DNA from: Actinomycetes bacterium
GTDB taxonomy: Bacteria; Actinomycetota; Acidimicrobiia; Acidimicrobiales; Acidimicrobiaceae
Length of the DNA: 6,873 nucleotides
Assembly: GCA_021823045.1 (NCBI GenBank)
Contig: JAKAPB010000103.1
Coordinates: 1-6,873 of the forward strand
Direction: 5' to 3'
The notes beneath the pieces are model-generated. The model saw only the letters and a program-made list of their open reading frames with translations. It ran no database searches and had not been told where the DNA came from. The translations under genes and the position numbers were made by a program. This document shows, in pieces, positions 1-4,847 of this stretch (the stretch's first letter is position 1; every line of letters begins with the position of its first letter).

Positions 1-66
1 CGGGATGGTATATGAGAAGGGCGTGTGGAGAGCCGCTACATCTACTACAACCTCTGCGACGTGCAC
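1..66 (-). CDS. priA: Primosomal protein N' (replication restart helicase PriA), N-terminal 22 codons only
   Basis: PriA is a DNA helicase-type protein that recognises stalled or collapsed forks and reloads the replisome. Only the first 22 codons lie in the window; the gene runs off the left edge. From GTG at 66-64 the frame reads MHVAEVVVDV, then AALHTPFSYTIP. This matches the usual PriA start, in which a hydrophobic strand (VA.V.V.VP) is followed by a conserved F-Y-x-x-P element (FDYLVP in many family members, FSYTIP here). The frame is open upstream into metK, so a longer start is possible, but the residues before GTG do not look conserved and the E. coli protein begins at the same point. 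The only possible ribosome binding site is GAAGG, about 13 bases before the GTG, which is rather far. It lies 31 bp after metK in the same direction, a metK-priA order known in Actinobacteria. The identification rests on a short stretch plus this context. Confidence 0.72.
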   Translation of the reverse strand, partial: MHVAEVVVDVAALHTPFSYTIP

Positions 67-97
67 AAAGTGTTGGCGACCTTCGAACTCTTTGAAA

Positions 98-1291
98 CTA
101 GATGCCAATTGCGGACTTGAAGTCGTCCAACTTCGAAGTGATCTCCCAGGTAAAGCCCTTTTCCATCCTCCCGAAGTGTCCATAAGCCGCAGTGCGCCGG
201 AAAATAGGTCGCCTCAGATCGAGATCCCTAATGATTGCGGCGGGCCTAAGGTCAAATAGATTCTTTATTGCTTTTTCAATCGACTCGACGGAGACCGTCT
301 CGGTTCCGAATGTCTCCACCATCAGCGAAACCGGATGGGCGACCCCGATAGCATAGGCGACCTGGATCTCGCATCTCTTTGCGGCGCCCGAAGCTACGAC
401 GTGTTTTGCAACCCAGCGCGCCGCATATGCGGCTGATCTATCTACTTTGGATGGGTCTTTACCCGAAAATGCCCCGCCTCCGTGCCGAGCCGCACCCCCG
501 TAAGTGTCCACGATGATCTTTCGTCCAGTTAGTCCAGTATCGGCGTGGGGCCCACCCAGCTCGAACCGACCCGTCGGGTTTGCCAGAATGTTCAGTTGCG
601 TTCGATCCAGATCATAGGGAATCATCGGATTTATGACCGAGTCGGTCAAATCTGGCAGTAGTAGGGTCTTGAGGTCTATCCCCGGCTGGTGCTGGGTTGA
701 TATCAGTACGGTTTCCAACCGGATCGGCCGATATCCCTCGTACTCGACGCTCACCTGTGTCTTGCCGTCGGGGCGCAGATAAGGAAGAACTCCTGCCCTT
801 CTGACCTCAGCGAGGCGTTGCGACATTCTGTGGGCAAGCCAGATCGGCAGTGGCATCAGATCGGGTGTCTCGTCGCATGCGAAGCCAAACATCATGCCTT
901 GATCTCCCGCACCAAGCGAAGAGAGTTCGTCCTTGGCCGACTCCACCCTCTGCTCAAATGCTGAATCCACTCCTTGGGCTATATCTGGAGACTGTTCGTC
1001 AATTGTTACAACCACCCCACAAGTATTGCCATCAAATCCGTAGCTCTCCCGGTCATAGCCGATATCACAGATGGTATTCCGTACGAGGTGAGGAATGTCC
1101 ACGTAGCTGGTGGTGCTAATCTCGCCGGCTACTACTACGAGTCCCGTTGTCAGGAGGGTTTCGCACGCAACCCTGCCTTTCGGGTCGTCGGTGAGAATTG
1201 CATCCAATATGGCATCTGATATCTGATCGGCCATCTTGTCTGGATGACCCTCGGTTACAGATTCAGAGGTGAATGTATAACGACGGGACAC
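98..1291 (-). CDS. metK: S-adenosylmethionine synthetase (methionine adenosyltransferase)
   Basis: MetK makes S-adenosylmethionine from methionine and ATP, releasing phosphate and diphosphate. It is a cytosolic enzyme, normally a tetramer, and the main source of methyl groups. The 397-residue product has the family's usual length and motifs: EGHPDK near residues 14-19 (His16 and Asp18, ATP/Mg site), GAGDQG at 127-132, DTYGG at 262-266, the phosphate-binding loop [20 protein letters not shown] around 271-290, and the C-terminal AAYGHFGR (368-375). The start is GTG at 1291-1289, chosen because AGGAGG lies 7 bases before it and because [19 protein letters not shown] aligns with family N-termini. 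The segment before DTYGG reads GPHADTG, where GP.GD.G is commoner. That is a small deviation and unlikely to affect function. The gene follows coaBC by 74 bp and precedes priA by 31 bp. Identification is essentially certain. Confidence 0.98.
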   Translation of the reverse strand: MSRRYTFTSESVTEGHPDKMADQISDAILDAILTDDPKGRVACETLLTTGLVVVAGEISTTSYVDIPHLVRNTICDIGYDRESYGFDGNTCGVVVTIDEQSPDIAQGVDSAFEQRVESAKDELSSLGAGDQGMMFGFACDETPDLMPLPIWLAHRMSQRLAEVRRAGVLPYLRPDGKTQVSVEYEGYRPIRLETVLISTQHQPGIDLKTLLLPDLTDSVINPMIPYDLDRTQLNILANPTGRFELGGPHADTGLTGRKIIVDTYGGAARHGGGAFSGKDPSKVDRSAAYAARWVAKHVVASGAAKRCEIQVAYAIGVAHPVSLMVETFGTETVSVESIEKAIKNLFDLRPAAIIRDLDLRRPIFRRTAAYGHFGRMEKGFTWEITSKLDDFKSAIGI

Positions 1292-1298
1292 TTAAAAT

Positions 1299-1304
1299 CC
1301 TCCT
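1299..1304 (-). promoter_or_regulatory. metK ribosome binding site
   Basis: AGGAGG on the minus strand, ending 7 bases before the GTG at 1291-1289. A full-strength Shine-Dalgarno at ideal spacing fixes the non-ATG start of metK. Confidence 0.85.
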
Positions 1305-1365
1305 GGCATCGACCTCGGCAGCGCCTAGCATCACCGGACTAATGCAATGAGGATAGTGGCAAATT

Positions 1366-2589
1366 CTAAGCCTTTGGACCGGAGCGAAGTATCTCCAAGG
1401 CCCTAGCTAAGACCACTTCCGCTACCTTTTTTTTAGAAACTAGCTCTAAATAGCTGACATCGCGAGCGCTTTCTACGATGAAAACCGAGTTAGTTTCGGT
1501 CCCAAACCCGGCACCGGGTGCGGTAACATCATTGCCGACAATTATGTCCGCGCCTTTTCGAACGAGCTTGTCCCTTGCGTAGTTTTCTGGGTCGCCCGTC
1601 TCAGCTGCGAAGCCAACGACTACCTGGCGGCGGCTCCGATTCTGCCCTAGATAAGCCAGGATGTCCTCGGTTTGGACCAGGCGGATTTCGGGAGGTCCAT
1701 CGGTCTTTTTAATCTTCTCGGACCGTTGCTCTTCCACCCTGAAGTCGGCAACCGCAGCAGCCATTATCACGATGTCTGCAGTCTTCGCTAGGTCCTTCAT
1801 CGCTGAGGACATTTCCGAAGCCGACTCGACTTTTACCATCGCTGCTCCGTTGGGAAATGGGAGGTTTTCAACCGTCGAAACCAAAGACACACTTGCACCG
1901 GCCATCACTGCGACCTCGGCAAACGCGTAGCCCTGCCTGCCGCTTGAACGGTTGCCAATAAACCGAACAGGGTCGATAGCTTCTCTTGTACCGCCGGCGG
2001 ATACGACGACTTCAAGACCCGAAAGGTCGAGGCCACTACCCTCTTCGAGCAGACCTACCGCTCGAGCCACGATCTCCTGTGGCTCGGCCATCCTCCCAGC
2101 CCCAAAGTCTCCCCCGGCTAGCCTTCCAACTCCCGGCTCGACGACGACCACCCCAGAAGAAGCCAAAAAATCAACATTCCTCTTTACCGCCGGGTTGTCC
2201 CACATTTCGCTGTGCATAGCCGGTGCAATGAGCACTTTCGATGTCGCTGCGATCAAAACGGCAGAAACCAGGTCGTCAGATGCCCCGTTGGCAAATTTGG
2301 AGATAACATTCGCCGTCGCCGGGGCTACCAGCACGAGATCGGCTCGACGAGATAGAGTGGTATGAGGGACTGGGTCCTTCGAGTCCCACAACGAACTCTT
2401 GACCGGCTCCGAGGATAGTGCAGAAAAGGTAGTCTCGCCGACAAATCTCTTTGCCTCTTCGGTCATCACCGGTACGACATGGTAGCCAAGGTCGAAAAGG
2501 CGTCTCGCTACCTCGACAGCCTTATATGCGGCGATCCCCCCCGATATGCAGAGCACGACCGTCTTATGGGTCGATACAGATGTCTGCAA
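1366..2589 (-). CDS. coaBC: Bifunctional phosphopantothenoylcysteine decarboxylase / phosphopantothenate-cysteine ligase
   Basis: CoaBC (Dfp) carries out two successive steps of coenzyme A synthesis. The C-terminal CoaB half joins 4'-phosphopantothenate to cysteine using CTP, and the N-terminal FMN-dependent CoaC half decarboxylates the product to 4'-phosphopantetheine. In the 407 residues, CoaC covers about 8-185, with SGGIAAYK (16-23), candidate catalytic His76 (PHTTLSR), APATAN (89-94), PAMHSEMW (123-130) and the flap GRLAGGDFGAGRM (155-167). CoaB covers about 190-400, with SAGGTREAIDP (197-207), NRSSGRQG (213-220), AAAVADFR (277-284), EKIKK (291-295) and GFAAET (326-331). The flap has Gly159 where E. 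coli Dfp has a catalytic Cys (AGGD against ACGD). PAMH instead of PAMN is a second difference from E. coli. The start is TTG at 2589-2587, supported by a strong GGAGGTGA site. An A8 run lies near the 3' end. It stands between rpoZ (65 bp) and metK (74 bp). Confidence 0.97.
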   Translation of the reverse strand: MQTSVSTHKTVVLCISGGIAAYKAVEVARRLFDLGYHVVPVMTEEAKRFVGETTFSALSSEPVKSSLWDSKDPVPHTTLSRRADLVLVAPATANVISKFANGASDDLVSAVLIAATSKVLIAPAMHSEMWDNPAVKRNVDFLASSGVVVVEPGVGRLAGGDFGAGRMAEPQEIVARAVGLLEEGSGLDLSGLEVVVSAGGTREAIDPVRFIGNRSSGRQGYAFAEVAVMAGASVSLVSTVENLPFPNGAAMVKVESASEMSSAMKDLAKTADIVIMAAAVADFRVEEQRSEKIKKTDGPPEIRLVQTEDILAYLGQNRSRRQVVVGFAAETGDPENYARDKLVRKGADIIVGNDVTAPGAGFGTETNSVFIVESARDVSYLELVSKKKVAEVVLARALEILRSGPKA

Positions 2590-2593
2590 TCGG

Positions 2594-2601
2594 TCACCTC
2601 C
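2594..2601 (-). promoter_or_regulatory. coaBC ribosome binding site
   Basis: GGAGGTGA on the minus strand, a near-complete match to the 16S rRNA anti-Shine-Dalgarno. GGAGG ends 7 bases before TTG at 2589-2587, which decides this rare start codon. Confidence 0.85.
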
Positions 2602-2612
2602 AAAGATTAGCT

Positions 2613-2640
2613 AAAAATGCCATCAGCGGACCCCTGAGGC
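2613..2640 (-). terminator. Possible intrinsic terminator or attenuator between rpoZ and coaBC
   Basis: Just after the rpoZ stop, the minus strand has arms GCCTCAG and CTGATGGC (one bulged T), giving a 7-bp stem with a 7-base loop. This is followed by A and five T residues (2613-2617). The shape fits a modest rho-independent terminator. It lies about 12 bases upstream of the coaBC ribosome binding site, so it may only reduce read-through from rpoZ into coaBC. Judged by eye without an energy calculation. Confidence 0.5.
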
Positions 2641-2654
2641 TAGTCTGAGTGTGT

Positions 2655-2972
2655 CTACTCTACTTCGACTTCAGGCTGCTCGACGATTACCACCAAGGAG
2701 TCGGGTTCCAAGGTCGCTTCATCTTCCTCCTTGCGAGGAATGATCTTTCCCGCAGAAATCTCATCGAAGGCGATAGAAAGGGGCTTTGTGGAGGTCGAAT
2801 CGATCTGTGGAGGCACGATCGAGCCAAGGCCTTCGCCAAGGCGCGAATAGTACGAATTGATCTGGCGCGCCCTCTTCGCGCTCAAACTGACAAGGGAGAA
2901 CTTCGAACCAGCGACCTCTAGCAACTTCTCCACAGGCGGGACCATCATAGAACGGCCCAATGTATCTGCCAA
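2655..2972 (-). CDS. rpoZ: RNA polymerase omega subunit
   Basis: Omega is the small subunit that wraps the C-terminal part of beta' and helps assemble and stabilise RNA polymerase. The 105-residue product has the family core: MMVPPVEKLLEV (9-20), SKFSLVSLSAKRARQIN (23-39, with the conserved AKRARQIN helix) and YYSRLGEG (41-48). The actinobacterial element KPLSIAFDEISAGKI follows at 63-77. The last 25 or so residues are acidic, as often seen. The start is TTG at 2972-2970, because AAGGAG lies 6 bases before it. The ATG pair at residues 9-10 is an alternative that would shorten the protein by 8 residues and has no comparable ribosome binding site. A 175-bp spacer separates it from gmk. A hairpin after its stop may limit read-through into coaBC. 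Identification is secure; the start is likely but not certain. Confidence 0.95.
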   Translation of the reverse strand: MADTLGRSMMVPPVEKLLEVAGSKFSLVSLSAKRARQINSYYSRLGEGLGSIVPPQIDSTSTKPLSIAFDEISAGKIIPRKEEDEATLEPDSLVVIVEQPEVEVE

Positions 2973-2978
2973 TTCAAT

Positions 2979-2984
2979 CTCCTT
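2979..2984 (-). promoter_or_regulatory. rpoZ ribosome binding site
   Basis: AAGGAG on the minus strand, 6 bases before TTG at 2972-2970. It favours the TTG start over the internal ATG-ATG pair at 2948-2943. Confidence 0.75.
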
Positions 2985-3063
2985 GATAAGGGTCGTAAGA
3001 CCGCTTTGGGAATCCAGCCCAGCATCAACCAGCGGTAATGATCAACGTCAGGACCCATTAATC

Positions 3064-3129
3064 CTAGTTGCCCTGGGCACTATAGCCGCTGAATGGCAAT
3101 TTTCCTAACGCAGGGCACCAACCGCCCAT
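3064..3129 (-). CDS. Possible 21-residue small protein or leader peptide upstream of rpoZ
   Basis: An ATG at 3129-3127 opens a 21-codon frame ending in TAG at 3064-3066. The peptide begins MGGWCPALGK and ends GYSAQGN. The reason to list it is the ribosome binding site: GGAGGAG at 3134-3140 lies 4 bases before the ATG, as strong as those of the confirmed genes here. It sits wholly within the gmk-rpoZ spacer. No family is recognised. The peptide has no clear membrane segment and no run of one amino acid typical of attenuation leaders. It may be a real small protein, a leader affecting rpoZ expression, or a chance match; composition alone cannot decide. Confidence 0.35.
   Translation of the reverse strand: MGGWCPALGKLPFSGYSAQGN
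3079..3108 (-). promoter_or_regulatory. Possible sigma-70-type promoter for rpoZ
   Basis: On the minus strand TATAGT (3079-3084) matches the -10 consensus at 5 of 6 positions. TTAGGA (3103-3108) is a weak -35 (3 of 6) at an 18-bp spacing. Transcription would start near 3072, about 100 bases before the rpoZ start. It lies inside the possible 21-codon frame, so both might not be used on the same transcript. Found by eye. Confidence 0.35.
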
Positions 3130-3133
3130 AGCG

Positions 3134-3140
3134 CTCCTCC
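3134..3140 (-). promoter_or_regulatory. Strong ribosome-binding-site-like sequence in the gmk-rpoZ spacer
   Basis: GGAGGAG on the minus strand, 7 bases past the gmk stop and 4 bases before the ATG at 3129-3127. It serves no recognised large gene, which makes the 21-codon frame a candidate. Confidence 0.4.
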
Positions 3141-3147
3141 ATTCCGA

Positions 3148-3690
3148 CTACCGTCTGGCGGCACGTTCCCTTGATATTATTTTCGCTACAGTCAGCACGG
3201 CAGCACGGGAGTCGGCGTTCACGACAACCTCATCAGCAAGGTTGCGGGCGAGGCTAATCTCTTCCTCAGCGATTGCGAGCCTGTGAGTCACGTGATCGTC
3301 ACTGTCCCCCCGAGACCGCATCCTCGAGGCAAGTTCCCCCAATGATGGGGGTTCAATAGCTATCACTAAGGAGCTGGGATAGTTCTCCTTGATGCTCTTT
3401 GCCCCCTGAAGATCTATCTCGAGAATCAGGTCGTCTTGATCAAGTGGGTCAGGAGCTGGAGTACCATAGAGATTTCCCAGATACTCTGCCCACTCAAGAA
3501 ACTTTCCTTGGTCGACTGCGCGCAAAAACTCTAATCGGCTTACGAACACATATGCATCCGGTGATTCACCAACTCTGCGCGGACGGGTCGTCCACGACCT
3601 CGAAAGCTTTACTGAGTCCAACTCTCGGATGAGTCCGGCGGTTATGGTCCCTTTTCCAACCCCGCCAGGCCCACAGACTACGACAATCAG
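3148..3690 (-). CDS. gmk: Guanylate kinase, with a non-canonical CTG (or ATT) start
   Basis: Guanylate kinase transfers phosphate from ATP to GMP, giving GDP, an essential step of guanine nucleotide supply. Counted from CTG at 3690-3688 the protein has 180 residues. It shows the P-loop GPGGVGKGT (7-15), the GMP-binding SWTTRPRRVGE (32-42), FLEWAEYLGNLYGT (64-77), LEIDLQG (90-96), PPSLGELASRMRSRG (114-128, lid) and HRLAIAEEE (136-144). In this frame a TAG lies at 3708-3706. The first ATG, GTG or TTG after it is TTG at 3621-3619, which comes after the P-loop. A start there would remove ATP binding. The gene therefore probably starts at CTG, which overlaps the mihF stop as CTGA, or at ATT next to it. 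Translational coupling to mihF is likely because no good ribosome binding site is seen. The P-loop has Gly9 where most guanylate kinases have Ser. Function is certain; the start is inferred. Confidence 0.93.
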   Translation of the reverse strand: MIVVVCGPGGVGKGTITAGLIRELDSVKLSRSWTTRPRRVGESPDAYVFVSRLEFLRAVDQGKFLEWAEYLGNLYGTPAPDPLDQDDLILEIDLQGAKSIKENYPSSLVIAIEPPSLGELASRMRSRGDSDDHVTHRLAIAEEEISLARNLADEVVVNADSRAAVLTVAKIISRERAARR

Positions 3691-4007
3691 GGTTTTGCTG
3701 TGTCCCTAATGAGACGTTCTCTCTGATTGGCTCCAAGACCCTGCAGTCGTCTCGTATCGGCAATACCTACTTCCGACATAATCTTTCTGGCCTTGACCTT
3801 TCCGATTCCTGGAAGACTTTCGAGTACCGAAACGACCTTCATCTTGCCGACCAATTCGTCAGATGAGGAACGCTCCAGCAGAGACTCAAGGGTAATTGAA
3901 CCCATTTTGAGCTGTTCTTTAAGCTCAGCACGTGCACGTCGTGCATGTGCTGCCTTTTCGAGAGCGGCTTGTCGCTGCTCAGGTGTTAGAGATGGAGGCA
4001 ATGGCAT
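3687..4007 (-). CDS. mihF: Actinobacterial integration host factor (mIHF/sIHF-type nucleoid protein)
   Basis: This is a small DNA-binding protein of the mycobacterial/streptomycete IHF family, unrelated in sequence to E. coli IHF, which binds and bends DNA and shapes the nucleoid. From ATG at 4007-4005 it has 106 residues. The family N-terminus is MPLPPSLTPEQR, followed by a basic helix ALEKAAHARRARAELKEQLK (15-34). GKMKVVSVLESLPGIGKVKA (54-73) and RRLQGLGANQR (86-96) belong to the helix-two-turn-helix DNA-binding part. The frame stays open to an ATG at 4124, but those 39 extra residues are A+T-rich, unconserved and overlap an apparent terminator, so I exclude them. No Shine-Dalgarno precedes ATG 4007. 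The stop overlaps the start of gmk by 4 bases, and mihF-gmk adjacency is typical of Actinobacteria. Identification is strong; the start rests on family alignment. Confidence 0.93.
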   Translation of the reverse strand: MPLPPSLTPEQRQAALEKAAHARRARAELKEQLKMGSITLESLLERSSSDELVGKMKVVSVLESLPGIGKVKARKIMSEVGIADTRRLQGLGANQRERLIRDTAKP

Positions 4008-4043
4008 AGTTGGAAAGATAACCGAAAATTTTGCCGATGGGTG

Positions 4044-4072
4044 CTTAAAATGACGGTTAATTAGCTTTTGAA
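4044..4072 (-). promoter_or_regulatory. Possible promoter for mihF-gmk
   Basis: On the minus strand TTCAAA (4067-4072, 4 of 6 against TTGACA) and TTTAAG (4044-4049, 4 of 6 against TATAAT) are 17 bp apart. Transcription would start near 4037, about 30 bases before the mihF ATG. The region is A+T-rich and lies downstream of a likely terminator, where a new promoter is expected. A weak match found by eye. Confidence 0.3.
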
Positions 4073-4085
4073 GGCCAATTTCTCG

Positions 4086-4131
4086 AAAAAAAGCCCAATT
4101 TGAACCCATTTTGGCGTAACACATTCAAATT
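4086..4131 (-). terminator. Inverted repeat and T7 tract after pyrF: possible terminator
   Basis: About 20 bases past the pyrF stop there is an exact 8-bp inverted repeat, AATTTGAA/TTCAAATT (arms 4124-4131 and 4097-4104, 19-base loop). It is followed by GGGC and seven T residues (4086-4092). An alternative smaller pairing uses GCCAA (4111-4115) with TTGGGC (4093-4098, one bulged G) directly before the T tract. Either could end the pyrimidine operon transcript. The long repeat is A+T-rich, so it could instead be a protein-binding site. Confidence 0.42.
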
Positions 4132-4151
4132 TCAACTACTTTGCCCGAAGC

Positions 4152-4847
4152 TCAGAGCGCCGTCATTACCGCTTCTAAAATAGACTCTGAGGCTAGAATC
4201 GGGTCTTTCGCCTGGGTTACCGCCCTACCAATAACCAACAGATCAGCTCCCGACCTGATTGCTTCTTCTGGAGTTGCCGCTCTGACTTGGTCGTTCCTAT
4301 CTACCCCTTTTGGTCTGATCCCAGCGACAACCGCAAACATATCGGGCCTTAGCAACTTTCCCTCGGCTACGTCTTCCGTTGCGCAGACGTAGCCTTTGCA
4401 ACCGCCCAACGCAGAAGCTTCGATTCTCGCTGGAACGACGTGTTTTGGGGCTCCTCCGTCCGAACTAAGCACGGTAACCCCTAGAGCCATCGGAATGGAA
4501 CCGCCAATCTCTGAAGCACCCTCCATCAGCCCCTCTACCCCCGCCCTCAACATATCAGTCCCGCCAAATGCATGCATCGTCAATAGGCTCGCTCCGAGAC
4601 CCCCTACGACCCTTGCACTTCGGCGAACAGTATTTGGTATGTCGTGGAGCTTCAGGTCCAAAAAGACCTTGTATCCAAGCTCACAGAGGGCACCGACGGA
4701 CTCCGGACCGGTAGAGAGGTAGAGCTCTAGTCCGACCTTGACGTATTCGAAATAGTCACCTAGGTGTCTCGCCATCCTAGTGGCCATGACGAGATCGTCG
4801 TAGTCGAGCGCGAGCGCTAGGTGGCCCTTTGCTTCACTCTCTTTCAT
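4152..4847 (-). CDS. pyrF: Orotidine 5'-phosphate decarboxylase (type 1)
   Basis: PyrF decarboxylates orotidine monophosphate to UMP, the last step of de novo pyrimidine synthesis, without a cofactor. The 231-residue length and motifs fit the bacterial type 1 (PyrF/Ura3-like) group rather than the longer type 2 enzymes of Mycobacterium. Visible elements are ALALD (11-15), YVKVGLELY (35-43), the catalytic FLDLKLHDIPNT (62-73, with Asp64, Lys66 and Asp69), TMHAFGG (90-96), GVTVLSS (123-129), GIRPKG (176-181, Arg178 contacting phosphate), DQVRAATPEEAI (186-197) and LVIGRAVT (204-211). The ATG at 4847 overlaps the pyrD stop in an ATGA junction, which implies translational coupling. A 144-bp A+T-rich spacer follows before mihF. 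Nothing is missing or odd. Confidence 0.98.
   Translation of the reverse strand: MKESEAKGHLALALDYDDLVMATRMARHLGDYFEYVKVGLELYLSTGPESVGALCELGYKVFLDLKLHDIPNTVRRSARVVGGLGASLLTMHAFGGTDMLRAGVEGLMEGASEIGGSIPMALGVTVLSSDGGAPKHVVPARIEASALGGCKGYVCATEDVAEGKLLRPDMFAVVAGIRPKGVDRNDQVRAATPEEAIRSGADLLVIGRAVTQAKDPILASESILEAVMTAL

Noticed and set aside
5..259. 84-codon plus-strand frame at the left edge
   Set aside because: It covers the start of priA and the end of metK on the other strand, both of which have convincing family sequence.
1292..1365. SAM-responsive riboswitch upstream of metK
   Set aside because: Only 74 bp separate coaBC and metK; I saw no conserved SAM-aptamer helices or terminator stem, and no convincing promoter.
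1952..2365. 137-codon plus-strand frame opposite coaBC
   Set aside because: Lies fully inside a clear minus-strand gene, has composition expected from its reverse strand and no recognisable motif.
3148..3621. gmk model of 157 residues starting at TTG 3621
   Set aside because: It leaves out the P-loop, which is intact in the same frame directly upstream; without it the enzyme could not bind ATP.
3566..3763. 65-codon minus-strand frame across the mihF-gmk junction
   Set aside because: Runs out of frame through both genes, whose own frames carry conserved motifs.
4008..4124. 39-residue N-terminal extension of mihF from ATG 4124
   Set aside because: Family members begin at MPLPP-type sequence; the extension is A+T-rich, overlaps the inverted repeat and T7 tract, and has no ribosome binding site.
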